Notes: generated by a model from the letters alone, not told the origin. Positions 15,785 to 25,472 are shown, counted from the first letter of the stretch. The stretch: DNA of 57,736 bases from an archaeon (GCA_024276825.1 JAJRWI010000062.1:1-57736), one strand, 5' to 3'. Translations and numbers: made by a program.

Positions 15785-18700
15785 CACCTTAATACGTTCC
15801 CTAATTAGCCTTGGTCCTATCACATCGTGGTATAGTTGTAAGTAGGTCTTGTCTTGAGAGATTAATGCGACAGCAGTATCATCATCAGTGGCTCCACCCA
15901 CTAGAATCTCAGCATCATCAATTACTGTAAGCAGAACAGGGTTGTAAGTCTGCCATATTCTCCATCCGGTTAAAGAGGAGAGATCTGGATCAAGTTCATC
16001 AGAGTATGGTACTATCAATATTCTACTACTTGCTTGCTTTGCCTTGTTTAATTGCTTCACATTAATCTGCTTCAAGTCAGTGACTGAAATGAGAATGGAC
16101 TCCTTGGCATTCTTAGCCATGCTAGCAATGTGCGCGCGTATCTCTTCAACCCCTGCCAGATGCCAAGTCCTCTCAATGATTGAGGGTTTCAATTCATCGA
16201 TTATTTCGTTAATTGACTTTACAACCCCCACAATACTGTCAGTGGAAGCTCTAATGCTTTGTGTTGCATCTCCTAGCTGATTATAAATCGAGTCTATGTC
16301 CTTCTTCTGCTCAGTGGCCCAGTCTCTGATGATCTTGTCAGTCGATTCTTCCAGTCTATTAAGTATCTCATTACGCTTTTGTCTGAATTCTGCTGTGCTT
16401 GTGTTTGCTATTGCAGTAGCATTGTTCTCAGCCACATCGAGTTCGTTCTTAATCTCGGATATTTTCGTATCAGCAGTTTCAACAAAGGTCTTTATGCGAT
16501 TGCTCAGGTTGGACTTGAGTTCTATCCCGATTGACTCAAACTTGCGTGCAACTTGTTGATTTGATAGTAGTGAAATCCTGTGCATTTGTTCAGTAAAGTC
16601 CTCATAGCCCTTTATCATATTGTCAGAAATACGCTTGAGTGCTGTCGAGAACTCGTTAACAATACTCTCAGTGGATAATTCAATATCTAGCACTTCGGTG
16701 GATAGCTCATTACGGATGCGGTCATAGAGATTGGCTGCACTGGAAGTGGCGGCATCAATTGCAAGGTTGACGTCTTGTGCAAATCCATCAGGAGCTTCGT
16801 TGATCTTGCTCTGGGCACGTTGAAGTATTTCGAGATTGGCTTTGGCAAATGTGTTTTCTTGAGCCTTGTATATGCCCTCAAGTCGTTCTAGGTGAGTCTT
16901 ATGGATAGTCAGTATTTGTTCAATGTTGGAGGCACTACGCTCTATCATTGTATTCGTGATTGCATCTGACGTTTCTTTTAGCTTGTCAACAGTCAGTTGC
17001 ATATCAGCAGAGAGTTTTGAACATGTGGTGTCTACTTGGGAAACAAGGCCATTGTATAAATTGCGGATGGTCATTGATGCTGCATTAATGGCCAAAGTAG
17101 TTTCCTTTCTACGCTCATCAATAATATCAAAGAGCTCGTTCTTTGTTGCTATTTGTGTGGCATCATGGTCCTTTTTCGTTTCGCTCAATGAGGACGTGAT
17201 CTCGCCAATCTTCTTGGACCATGCCCTTGTTAGTTTAGCAGTGGTCTGATCCAGATTCTGACTGATGTCTGAAACACTTCTGTGACGAATCTCAGACTGT
17301 TCTGATAGCGTTGATTCCAAAGCTTCAATAATCAATCGTGTTGTCTTATCAAGGCTGTTTCTACTATAATCAGTAATGCTGGCAATTCTTTCAGACATAT
17401 TGAACTTAGTGGATTCAGCATTGTTTCTGAACTCATCGAGAACATGGCTGAGTTCATCGCCCATCTTCTTGACAGTGACTTCTTCAACTTCTTGAAGGAC
17501 CGTTTGAGCTGATTGCATGGTCTCCTCAATCTCATCACGGGCGCTTCTTATCAGAACAAACATCTCTTGCTTGCCAGAATGAGCAAATTCGTCAAGGTTG
17601 GCGCTTAGACTCTGACTGGTGTCACGAACATTGCTAAGATGTTGTTCAATATCAATCACGTATTTCTGTTTCAGTTTGGTGACATAGTCTTTGAGAGAGG
17701 TTGACTCGCTTCTCATTGTGGATTTGAACTCGGAGTAGATAGAGTTGATGAGCTCACGTGTTTCAGCTAATTGATTGGTCAATAGTGTATCAAAGGTGGA
17801 CTCAACACTCTGAATTAGACTGACCAGTTGCTCTGTGATATTCATGATCTCACTATGAAAGTTATCTCTAATTGTGAGGGCCTGGTCATCCATTACCGTG
17901 AGCTTTTCATTGATGACTGACTCTATCGATTTCTTAGTCTTGTTTATGTGTGAGGTCAGAGACCTAATTGTACTGGTCAGCTTTGCATCAATCTTGGCAT
18001 TGAATTCGTTATATAGAGCCTCAGCATCAAGTGAATATTGAGATGTTATTGTGGAGAACTCAGAAATCACCTCATTCAGTCGCTCATCAATCTTTGACTC
18101 GAATTCCTCCGCTGAATTGATGACGGTAGACATGAGTTTTGTTGAGGATTGTTTGGTCTTTGTTATCACATCATGAACAGTAGTCTTGATTCTATTTGTG
18201 AAGTTCGTGGATATTGTTGCGAGTTCATCTGTGTTTTGTAGGACAAGATCAATAATCTCCTCACCATTCTTCTTAAGCTGATTCTCCATGCCCTTACTTG
18301 TCTTTTTTGTGATTGTGTTGAGTTCTATCTGAAGACTCTCAATCGACTTTTCAATAATCTGGGTTTCTTTTGCAACTTCATCCCGAAGCTTTGAGAGAAT
18401 GGAACTCTTGGTCTGTTCCAGATGTTGTGAATACTCATCATCAATAGTAGAGATTACAGAAGAGAGAACTCCATAATAGTCATTTACAAAATCATTCACG
18501 CGGTCCATATGACCAGTAATAGTTGTACGAAGAGTGTCCACAAAACTCTGATCAATCTTGGATATTTGCTCAACCTGACTGTTGAGCGTCCGTGACATGT
18601 TATTAAGATACTCATAAGCATCTGCCTTCCAGGTATCCACAGTTTCAATTGTCTGAATGGATATATCGATGAAACTGTTCAACTGCTCCTTTGCTTGTTC

Positions 18701-19678
18701 TATCTCCTCCTCCGAAACCATTTGAGATTGCTGAATTATCTCATCGAATGCTTTCTGTGTTGCATTGAGTGTGTCAATGAGGTCATGCAATAATGACTGC
18801 CTAGCCTCAATAAGGTCCTCATCAAGACCATGCAAAAGGCTGATCAAGTCTTCGACAAGCTCCGTTGACCTCTTATGCAATGATGATGAGAGTTTAGAGA
18901 GGGTTTCTTGCACGGACTTGTTTGACTGCTCGAATGATTCTAGAATTACTTGTTTCGTCCTATCAATGAGCGAAGACGCTTTTTCATGAAATGTCTTGAT
19001 CTGAACCGAGGCAGATGTTCTTTCTTCGGAGAGCCAAGACTTGAATTCTGTCAAGGCCTGGTTTGTGTCCTTCACTATTTTTTTCTGACTCTTGTCTAAT
19101 TCCTTCTGTAACATCAAGAGCCCGTCGCCTAGGTCCGAGTCGACATTTTGGTCCAGATTCTCAATAGTTGCAGCAATACGATCTATCACAGAGCCAAGAT
19201 AGTCACTCGCAATGTTTGTGATTTGCATCAGATGGGTGGTGATAGTATTGAGTAAAGAAGACTCATAGTTATCAAGTTCCTGGCGGGCAGCAAGAGTCAT
19301 ACTCTGTTGTTGGGACAGTGTTGCATCTGTTGCCTTGTCAAGCTGCTTCTCGATTCTTGAAGCGGATCTTTTCAAATCCTTTTCTAGTGATAACATCTTC
19401 TTTGAGACATCACGAAGTGGCTCGTCAATGGCCAATCCAGGGGACAATGCAGCATACACAGGAGTGATTCCATCAATGACTTTTACTAGACCCTTTGCTG
19501 CAAGTCGTTTTAGCGCCCGTTCTACCTTGGACAATGGTTCGTCCAGAACGAGAGCAATTCCTCCAGCAGTCATATTGCCACTGTGATAAAGCGGTAGAAT
19601 GACCCGAGATTCTAACTCCGTGACGTTCAAGTTTGCAATCATCTTATTTCTTACTTCAGTAGCTTTTTTCACGCTCAT
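15779..19678 (-). CDS. Giant TrmB-like protein with a ~1,060-residue coiled coil
   Basis: 1,299 residues from the ATG at 19678, which follows GGTGG; TrmB regulators are usually 250-350. Residues ~15-90 form a winged helix like TrmB (TELESRVILPLYHSG, GGIALVLDEPLSKVERALKRLAAKGLV). Residues ~1170-1299 match a TrmB-type PLD-like C-terminal domain (VEEIRAHIASMAKNAKESILISV, SSRILIVPYSDEL, DDAEILVGGATDDDTAVAL). Between them lies heptad-rich helix with Ser/Thr/Gln-rich surfaces and no membrane segment. It could be a DNA-tethering or structural protein. It heads a block of other coiled-coil genes on the same strand. Confidence 0.85.
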   Translation of the reverse strand: MSVKKATEVRNKMIANLNVTELESRVILPLYHSGNMTAGGIALVLDEPLSKVERALKRLAAKGLVKVIDGITPVYAALSPGLAIDEPLRDVSKKMLSLEKDLKRSASRIEKQLDKATDATLSQQQSMTLAARQELDNYESSLLNTITTHLMQITNIASDYLGSVIDRIAATIENLDQNVDSDLGDGLLMLQKELDKSQKKIVKDTNQALTEFKSWLSEERTSASVQIKTFHEKASSLIDRTKQVILESFEQSNKSVQETLSKLSSSLHKRSTELVEDLISLLHGLDEDLIEARQSLLHDLIDTLNATQKAFDEIIQQSQMVSEEEIEQAKEQLNSFIDISIQTIETVDTWKADAYEYLNNMSRTLNSQVEQISKIDQSFVDTLRTTITGHMDRVNDFVNDYYGVLSSVISTIDDEYSQHLEQTKSSILSKLRDEVAKETQIIEKSIESLQIELNTITKKTSKGMENQLKKNGEEIIDLVLQNTDELATISTNFTNRIKTTVHDVITKTKQSSTKLMSTVINSAEEFESKIDERLNEVISEFSTITSQYSLDAEALYNEFNAKIDAKLTSTIRSLTSHINKTKKSIESVINEKLTVMDDQALTIRDNFHSEIMNITEQLVSLIQSVESTFDTLLTNQLAETRELINSIYSEFKSTMRSESTSLKDYVTKLKQKYVIDIEQHLSNVRDTSQSLSANLDEFAHSGKQEMFVLIRSARDEIEETMQSAQTVLQEVEEVTVKKMGDELSHVLDEFRNNAESTKFNMSERIASITDYSRNSLDKTTRLIIEALESTLSEQSEIRHRSVSDISQNLDQTTAKLTRAWSKKIGEITSSLSETKKDHDATQIATKNELFDIIDERRKETTLAINAASMTIRNLYNGLVSQVDTTCSKLSADMQLTVDKLKETSDAITNTMIERSASNIEQILTIHKTHLERLEGIYKAQENTFAKANLEILQRAQSKINEAPDGFAQDVNLAIDAATSSAANLYDRIRNELSTEVLDIELSTESIVNEFSTALKRISDNMIKGYEDFTEQMHRISLLSNQQVARKFESIGIELKSNLSNRIKTFVETADTKISEIKNELDVAENNATAIANTSTAEFRQKRNEILNRLEESTDKIIRDWATEQKKDIDSIYNQLGDATQSIRASTDSIVGVVKSINEIIDELKPSIIERTWHLAGVEEIRAHIASMAKNAKESILISVTDLKQINVKQLNKAKQASSRILIVPYSDELDPDLSSLTGWRIWQTYNPVLLTVIDDAEILVGGATDDDTAVALISQDKTYLQLYHDVIGPRLIRERIKVS

Positions 19679-19716
19679 GTTTACCACCCCAAATTAAGCA
19701 ATCAAGCATGTATCGA

Positions 19717-20529
19717 TCATTGAGACCTTGGCCTGACAAGATCGAATACTCTATTGAAAAGCATGATCAGATTTCTAACCGGTAATGATGAGTAGTCATT
19801 ATCCAATATGATTTCAATCTCAATACTGGTATTATCATTGTGAGAGTCCAGTCGGAACGATTCAAATGCTTCTGATAGAAAGCTGCGAAGGTCCTTGCTA
19901 GTGCGTTCGGTCATCTTTATTGGTATGTCAAACCTTAGGACCCACCAGTTCAATGTATGGGCCTTTACTTCTGCATTAAGATCGTAGTATTTGTTAAGGA
20001 CTTCCACATATAACTCAAAGAGTTCAAACCTGTTGATGCCAACCTCAGAAGGGTTGAGCACAACAATTCCTCGTGTGAAGTCAAAATGGAAAATATACTC
20101 ATCTGCAGCCACAAGCATGATGTTATGTCTTCGAACCATTGCATAAGGAGCCCATTCATTCTTGAACTTTGCATTGAACTGGCGTATTGAACTCATTTTT
20201 AGCGCAGAAAGGAGATCCTTGATAGGAATACGCCTATCAAGAAGTCTGCTTCCCTTCTTGGCAAGTACATATCTACTAATCCTGTTGCAATATTGTTGAA
20301 AGCAATACTGAGGAAGGTCCTGATTCTCAACACCAAGTTCAATAAGAGCATTCAGAAAATTGCGGTCCTTGCAAGCTGGTCGAATTGTGCATTGAAGGCG
20401 GCTCTCTTGACATTCTTGACACTTTTTCTGATGAAGCTCCATCATCTCTTTGGCCAATTGAAGGTTTGCTGTGCCGTTAAGAACACTCATCCTCTGTGCA
20501 AGTTCTCGATTGTGTCTTACAAGTTCCAT
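19717..20529 (-). CDS. Unknown protein with N-terminal Cys cluster
   Basis: 270 residues from the ATG at 20529; a TTG start at 20571 would add 14. Not recognised. The N-terminal third is helical with a cysteine cluster (KKCQECQESRLQC, PACKDRN, YCFQQYC) that could bind zinc. The rest has alternating strands (YAMVRRHNIMLVAADEYIFHFDF, GIVVLNP, IEIEIILDND). It lies between two coiled-coil genes and ends 39 bases before the giant TrmB-like gene, so it may be a partner of it. Confidence 0.7.
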   Translation of the reverse strand: MELVRHNRELAQRMSVLNGTANLQLAKEMMELHQKKCQECQESRLQCTIRPACKDRNFLNALIELGVENQDLPQYCFQQYCNRISRYVLAKKGSRLLDRRIPIKDLLSALKMSSIRQFNAKFKNEWAPYAMVRRHNIMLVAADEYIFHFDFTRGIVVLNPSEVGINRFELFELYVEVLNKYYDLNAEVKAHTLNWWVLRFDIPIKMTERTSKDLRSFLSEAFESFRLDSHNDNTSIEIEIILDNDYSSLPVRNLIMLFNRVFDLVRPRSQ

Positions 20530-20681
20530 GATTATTCTCAACCCAGACTGAATGCAGATTTGGCGGTCCAATGCTTTGAAAGTATGATTATGCTTGTTCG
20601 AAATGGACCATCATCTTGGACAATAAGAGAGGATACTTTTCAAGGAAATAAACTTATTCAAGTGTTGAACTATTATATTGT

Positions 20682-21749
20682 TCAACTATCAGATATCTCT
20701 TTGAGCTTTTTCTTCCATTCGCGAATTTCTTTGTGAAGACGGGTAATATCATTCTCATTTAGGGTTGCAGTTGGAGGATATGACTTCAGTTCGCGAGCAC
20801 GTTTTCCAAACTGAAAAAGCACGGGAGTTGTTTCAGTGATCAGTGTGGTAAGTTTGTCGCGTACGCGTTCCAATGCCTCTGCCATCTTGATTGCCTCAGT
20901 ACGAGATGAGACCATTGCCAGAAGACTGTCCATCAATTCATCTATTGTTGAGGGCATTGCATCAAGATCTGCTGCTGGCGTTGTCACAACGGGTTTGGTC
21001 TTTGCAGGAGCTGCTTCAGAAATTGTTTCAGGAGATGCTGAGGGCAGTTCTTTGACGACTTTTGTAATGGAATCAACAGCAGTGTTTATCTCCTCAAGAG
21101 CCTTGTTGTATTTTCGCTCAAGATCATCAAGTTGCCTTACAATAATGCTGACAATTTCCTTTGTTTCTTCAAAGCTCTGTGAGAGGTCTGTAATCTTGTC
21201 TTCAAGACCAGACAGACTTGCAACATATTGCTGAAGATCATCAATCTTCTTCAGAATGAGATCGGTGTCATCACTCTCAGAGAGTGCTTTAATCGCTGAG
21301 TGGAGTGCGGTGATTGATGTCAGGGATTCATCAATCTTTGTGGATATTTCTTCATTGTCCGTTGACCCCTCAATTTCTTTTAATGTGGAACTGATGGACT
21401 TGATCGCTTTGAGAACCCCATCAATCCTATCAGTAACTGCAGAGGTGTCAGCACTGGCCTTTACATCCTTTAGTTCCTTAGTAACCTCCGCAATTGATTT
21501 TGTGATTCCTTCTACTTTCTTTAAAAGGATATCAATATCTTTGCCTTTGGCTAGGCCCTCAATCGCAGAAACAGGAGAAACAGTTTCCTTGACATCCTTG
21601 ACACTCTTGTATAGACTCTCAATATTATCAGATATCTTTGGGATTGATGAGATATCCTTGATTGATGTCTTGAGAGATGAGACCTCATCAGCAATCTTAT
21701 CGACTGTCTTTAGTATCTTTTCTAATAAGGGGTCTTTTTCCGAACTCAT
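20682..21749 (-). CDS. Coiled-coil protein of unknown function
   Basis: 355 residues from the ATG at 21749, preceded by GGGACGGAG. Residues ~5-230 consist of repeated amphipathic helices with regular I/L/V spacing and K/E/D/S surfaces (for example ILKTVDKIADEVSSLK and IESLYKSVKDVKETV), typical of long coiled coils. An Ala/Pro/Thr-rich linker follows, then a C-terminal helical domain (MPSTIDELMDSLLAMVSSRTEAIK to the end). No membrane segment or enzymatic motif. Composition resembles the giant TrmB-like protein nearby, hinting at a shared assembly. Confidence 0.75.
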   Translation of the reverse strand: MSSEKDPLLEKILKTVDKIADEVSSLKTSIKDISSIPKISDNIESLYKSVKDVKETVSPVSAIEGLAKGKDIDILLKKVEGITKSIAEVTKELKDVKASADTSAVTDRIDGVLKAIKSISSTLKEIEGSTDNEEISTKIDESLTSITALHSAIKALSESDDTDLILKKIDDLQQYVASLSGLEDKITDLSQSFEETKEIVSIIVRQLDDLERKYNKALEEINTAVDSITKVVKELPSASPETISEAAPAKTKPVVTTPAADLDAMPSTIDELMDSLLAMVSSRTEAIKMAEALERVRDKLTTLITETTPVLFQFGKRARELKSYPPTATLNENDITRLHKEIREWKKKLKEISDS

Positions 21750-21827
21750 ATACTCCGTCCCCAATGGCAGCTAGATGCAGACAAACGTTGGCGAGTAATT
21801 TATGTTTCGATTATGAATACAGGATGT

Positions 21828-22658
21828 TTATTGATTAAGATACTTTTTGACCTTTAAATATTCAATGCCAAGTTCATCAAGTATTGGGAATAATCGAGCC
21901 TTTTGATCTGCGTTTGTGCCTTTCCAGTCAATCAGAGCTAAACGCACTCTCTCTCTCGCCCTGTTTATCATCTGAGATACTGTATCCATTGCTATTGAAT
22001 CTAACGCATGTTTGGGCGCAATATGACCAATTAGGCCACTTTCTTCGAGGACCACTCTGTTGAACTTGCTGGCATAGTGATTTCCGCCAAAACCAATCAG
22101 AGCCTCTTTCTTGATGGGTGCACTCAGACATTTCATAACAGCCGCTGCGACACAAGCTGCACCTTCTCTGTCTTTCCAATGGGACTCATCACTACCAAGT
22201 TCAACAAATAGCAAAGGAGTGTTCATTGATGTTGGACCATGATGTGTGACTTCCATAGTGACATCATAGTCCTTTAGATCCCGTTCCTCCCGTTGTCTGT
22301 GCAGTTCTTGTAATGCGACTCCAACGAGCGATCCTACCGATACGGACAGTTGCCTTGGATTCCCGCCATAAGAGTTATCAGCACCAAAGTTGCCTGTGCT
22401 ATGAACAAGGAGCGCAGGACGCCCTGATTGTGACCTATGCCTTGAACAATAGATAAAGACTTCTGACTCGAAATGTTCTTCGAGGTGTCCAGTAAAGATC
22501 AGATCATTCTCTGTGGTGATTAGTTCTGTCTTTCCATTAGAATAGATGGGAGACCCCTCAAATGTCTGCCCTGTGTCCTCAAAGTTGTACTCTTCAATTA
22601 GTGTGTCACGAATTGTCAGGCTTGCTATGTCCTTCAATGATGTGATTAAATGTCTCAT
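21828..22658 (-). CDS. dtdA: D-aminoacyl-tRNA deacylase, archaeal type (DtdA/GEK1)
   Basis: 276 residues. Family signatures: THHGPTSMNTPLLFVELGS in the middle and GFGGNHYASKF, the GGxHY motif of the archaeal/plant DTD2 fold, followed by IGHIAPKHAL. It removes D-amino acids mischarged on tRNA, and plant homologues also clear aldehyde adducts. The ATG is 13 bases after the coiled-coil gene upstream, so it sits as a housekeeping gene inside the coiled-coil block. GGGGCTGG lies upstream of the start. Confidence 0.9.
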   Translation of the reverse strand: MRHLITSLKDIASLTIRDTLIEEYNFEDTGQTFEGSPIYSNGKTELITTENDLIFTGHLEEHFESEVFIYCSRHRSQSGRPALLVHSTGNFGADNSYGGNPRQLSVSVGSLVGVALQELHRQREERDLKDYDVTMEVTHHGPTSMNTPLLFVELGSDESHWKDREGAACVAAAVMKCLSAPIKKEALIGFGGNHYASKFNRVVLEESGLIGHIAPKHALDSIAMDTVSQMINRARERVRLALIDWKGTNADQKARLFPILDELGIEYLKVKKYLNQ

Positions 22659-22670
22659 TGACCAGCCCCA

Positions 22671-23903
22671 TTAAAACTCACATTTTGCAAGTAATGGTTT
22701 AAGTCCCAAGTCTTCGATTTTTATTTTGATAGACTCCTCGAATGAGTCCCTGATCTCCGACTCAATCCTCTGCTTGAACTCCTCTACCTTCTCAATGCGT
22801 TTGTTGATCTCATCACGAATTCGAAGTAAGTCGTTTTTGTGATATTCAAGATTCTTACGAGCCTCCTCCAACTGCTCAGACAGTTCTTCGTGGCGGGCAT
22901 ATACATCAGAACCAGCGAAGTTCTTGCGCTTGGAGATTACATCTTTTGCCATGGCCTGCAGCTCATCAAGGGCACCATTTCGGATTGCCTCAATCTCTTC
23001 AATTGTGCGTCTGGCAAGACGGTCCTTCAACTTCAGTCTGCCTGACTCAATTGCCTTTTGAAGTCCTGTAAGACCCTCCATCAGAGCTGGGAGCCCATCT
23101 GGTTCTTCAACTATTGCACTGAATGGGTCTTCAAAATAGTCGGTCAGTGCTCTCTGTCCAGCAGGACCAATTCTCACACCCGTGTCTTGTTGTAGCAGTT
23201 TCTTCACCGGCTTCTTCAAAATGTTCAGTTTCATTCTTAGTAATGATGCAATTCTTTCTGCCTCTTCGTCCAAGTTCAAGATCTCTGAAACATTCGAAGA
23301 CTCTATGAAGGTGTCATAAGCATTCTTTGCTGACTTGTATTCTTCCTGAGCATGCTCAATCTTTATCCGCACTTGCCGGATCTGCTCCTCGAAAATCTCT
23401 TTACCATGGGTAAGATCTCGAAGAGTTTCGATTCTAGACCCAATGCGTTCAAGGTCCTTGACCCAATTGAACTCGTAGAGAAGTTTTGCAATCCTTTTCA
23501 TCTCACGTGAGAGTTCCTTCATGTAAGTATCAAGGGCCTTTATTGTTGACTTGTGTCGTTTGTCCATCCTACGTATCCAACGGGCACCAGCACCCCATAA
23601 TTCTTGGATAAATCGCTGAATTTCATCTTGCATGATTTCAGTGTTTGAGTAGGTCACATCGTTGCGGAGTTCGAAATTCTGCACAATCTCACTGATTTTT
23701 TGTGCAAATCTAGTTGCAATACCCTCATTTTCCATATCCTCATCACTAGATTCTTTCAGTTCATGAGCTATTAGTTCAATGTCTTTTAGAGTTCTCTCCA
23801 CCACTTTGTAACTCTTCTCGGCTTGCTTTACGAACTCCTTTGATTTCTTACTCAGGCGTTTCCGGTACCATTTCTGAAGCTGGTCAATTGTCAATTCAGT
23901 CAT
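22671..23903 (-). CDS. Coiled-coil protein of unknown function
   Basis: 410 residues from the ATG at 23903 (a GTG at 23933 would add 10). It is almost entirely helical with long charged heptads: KKSKEFVKQAEKSYKVVERT near the N-terminus and EELSEQLEEARKNLEYHKND near the C-terminus. A less regular middle part (GVRIGPAGQRALTDYFEDPFS) may be a small globular hinge. No membrane segment. It is the first gene of the minus-strand block that includes DtdA and the other coiled-coil genes. Confidence 0.75.
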   Translation of the reverse strand: MTELTIDQLQKWYRKRLSKKSKEFVKQAEKSYKVVERTLKDIELIAHELKESSDEDMENEGIATRFAQKISEIVQNFELRNDVTYSNTEIMQDEIQRFIQELWGAGARWIRRMDKRHKSTIKALDTYMKELSREMKRIAKLLYEFNWVKDLERIGSRIETLRDLTHGKEIFEEQIRQVRIKIEHAQEEYKSAKNAYDTFIESSNVSEILNLDEEAERIASLLRMKLNILKKPVKKLLQQDTGVRIGPAGQRALTDYFEDPFSAIVEEPDGLPALMEGLTGLQKAIESGRLKLKDRLARRTIEEIEAIRNGALDELQAMAKDVISKRKNFAGSDVYARHEELSEQLEEARKNLEYHKNDLLRIRDEINKRIEKVEEFKQRIESEIRDSFEESIKIKIEDLGLKPLLAKCEF

Positions 23904-24004
23904 TATAACGACACACTCAAATGCTAGTCGCACAATATGAAGCGATTTATCAAGTTTGCTCCAAATCTTGCAACCTTAATGTTTTGGTTCAATGCATTTC
24001 ATCG

Positions 24005-24015
24005 TATTTATAAAA
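24005..24015 (+). promoter_or_regulatory. TATA box for the TGA-containing gene
   Basis: TATTTATAAAA at 24005-24015 lies 32-42 bases before the ATG at 24047. It predicts a transcription start only a few bases before that ATG. It supports 24047, not the GTG at 24179, as the true gene start. Confidence 0.55.
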
Positions 24016-24046
24016 CTCGGATTATGAATACATCACGGGATTGACT

Positions 24047-24850
24047 ATGTATGAAACATTAGATACTGGACGTCGAAGACCCAGACTGGACATGACCTAT
24101 TCGGTCGAATGTTCATCATGAGGAAGAGGTCGCAAAGGGTTCTACATCAAGCGTCTGAGCCTAGTTGATTCTGATGGAGTGGATCGTCTGTTGCTAAGAA
24201 ATCCCACAAGTTACAAGGGAGGGTTTTGGTTCTCCTATTTATTCGATGACTATGTGCAGACGGTACAGTCAATGGAGGGCAAGACAATAGAGGTCTGTAG
24301 CACAAATACCAAGAAGAACAAGTTGACTGTGGTTCTGGAACATGTTCCAAGAGGATACAGGCATTCCGTTGTTCAGTTCACTCTTGAAATCTGGAGCTAC
24401 AACCAGCCCATCATGTTGATGCGTCATAAGACTAAGAACATCTGGCGGGACAAGATTGTAGATGCCAAGTTGTATAATATTATGGACTTTGACATCGGGG
24501 GTCCAAGAAGCTACAAGGACGATTATGGAGAGTATGACATACAATCGAGTGTTATGACTCTCTACGACAACAACCCGCTGTGCGTCTGCATGACTTCTAG
24601 GCCCAAGCCACACAGATGGGACATTTTACCTCCGGCTAAGATTAAGATTGATGAGAACCGACGCGACCTAAATAATGGAGTTTCTCTGGGACCCAAGGAT
24701 GTTGCATCTGCCCTACAATGGGACTTAGGAAACCTTGAGCCTGGTGATGAACGGTCCGTGGAGATGGTAGTTGTTGCATCAGGAACAAGGGAGAATTCAT
24801 CAGAACTCCTGGAGAAAGCATGGGAACTCTTTGACAAGAAGATGCAATGA
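24047..24850 (+). CDS. Candidate selenoprotein: unknown protein with one in-frame TGA (C-S-S-TGA)
   Basis: 267 residues if TGA at 24119-24121 is read through. The frame from ATG 24047 runs unbroken apart from that codon to the TGA at 24848. It reads ...MTYSVECSS(U)GRGRKGFYIK..., giving a CxxU redox-type motif. The stretch after the TGA and before the first alternative start (GTG 24179) looks coding (GFYIKRLSLVDSDG). The remainder seems beta-rich, ending with LEPGDERSVEMVVVAS and a helix; the family is unrecognised. A TATA box fits ATG 24047, and a SECIS-like structure spans the gene end. Alternatives are a nonsense mutation of a CxxC cysteine, a sequencing error, or translation from GTG 24179 only. 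Confidence 0.6.
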
Positions 24851-24918
24851 TGGGAATCGTTAAACCATTGGGATTCTCTGAGCCGAGGGTAGCACCTGGG
24901 TTCTTGTCAAGAGCTCCC
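24822..24918 (+). other. SECIS-like RNA structure around the stop codon
   Basis: An outer helix pairs 24822-24840 with 24901-24918: 10 perfect pairs, a bulge, 3 pairs, a mismatch and 4 pairs. Inside, ATGAT (24847-24851) faces TGAG (24879-24882), allowing the tandem G.A quartet of a kink-turn. It is followed by a 7-bp helix (24852-24858 with 24872-24878). AAA at 24862-24864 lies 11 bases after ATGA, the spacing of eukaryote-type SECIS elements. The quartet overlaps the stop codon, which is unusual. A competing hairpin (GAGCC with GGGTTC) exists, and the outer helix plus following T-rich stretch could be a terminator instead. Confidence 0.45.
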
Positions 24919-24939
24919 TAATTTGTTGTTTTAAGCTCA

Positions 24940-25347
24940 TTATCTTATCACACATGGGGTCTTGCAAGAGTTCCGTAGATGTGTGACAAGCATTATTCCG
25001 GGCTCGGTCATCTCAGCCTTGACTCCTTTGTTGTTCTCATTGCCACCCTTGACAAGCCCGAGCCGGATCAACTCCCTAAGGTTCCATTTCACTGTACTAT
25101 AGGGAAGACCGCTTTTCCTAGAAACTTGGTCTGCCAGTCCCGTGATTGTGTAGCTGTCATACTTTAGCATTTGCGCACATGAACACAGAACTGTCTTCTG
25201 TGTCCTGCTTAGCTTTGTTTCTGCAAACACAAGGAATGTGTTGACCAAAGTCTCAAAAAATTGCCATGAAGAATTCAGTTCGTTCTCTTCGCGAGCCTTA
25301 TACCCACTGGAGAACAAGTCCACCTCGTGAGTGGATTTGACACTCAC
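24940..25347 (-). CDS. Winged-helix transcriptional regulator
   Basis: 135 residues, GTG start at 25347 with AAAAGGTG around it. The wHTH core is SRTQKTVLCSCAQMLKYDSYTITGLADQVSRKSGLPYSTVKWNLRELIRLGLVK when read across about 55 residues; the recognition helix is LPYSTVKWNLREL. A short helical N-terminal part could dimerise. The type resembles MarR/ArsR-like archaeal regulators, but no ligand site is evident. It converges on the TGA-containing gene (89-base gap), so it is not obviously its regulator. Confidence 0.75.
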   Translation of the reverse strand: MSVKSTHEVDLFSSGYKAREENELNSSWQFFETLVNTFLVFAETKLSRTQKTVLCSCAQMLKYDSYTITGLADQVSRKSGLPYSTVKWNLRELIRLGLVKGGNENNKGVKAEMTEPGIMLVTHLRNSCKTPCVIR

Positions 25348-25472
25348 CTTTTGAATGAGTGACCCGACATTGATGGGTGTCGGATGTACTATCTGTACCC
25401 ATTGCGTTTTTCACCTCTCATTAATTGGGTCATGTGCAGAATGTGTCGTTTCTACTTAAATCTATGCAAGAA

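Noticed and set aside
20836..21774. Long plus-strand open frames opposite the coiled-coil gene
   Set aside because: They are Ser/Ile-rich shadows of the minus-strand heptads with no ribosome binding site or family match.
24179..24850. GTG 24179 as simple start of the TGA-containing gene
   Set aside because: Coding-like sequence and the TATA box extend upstream; kept as an alternative in the feature entry.
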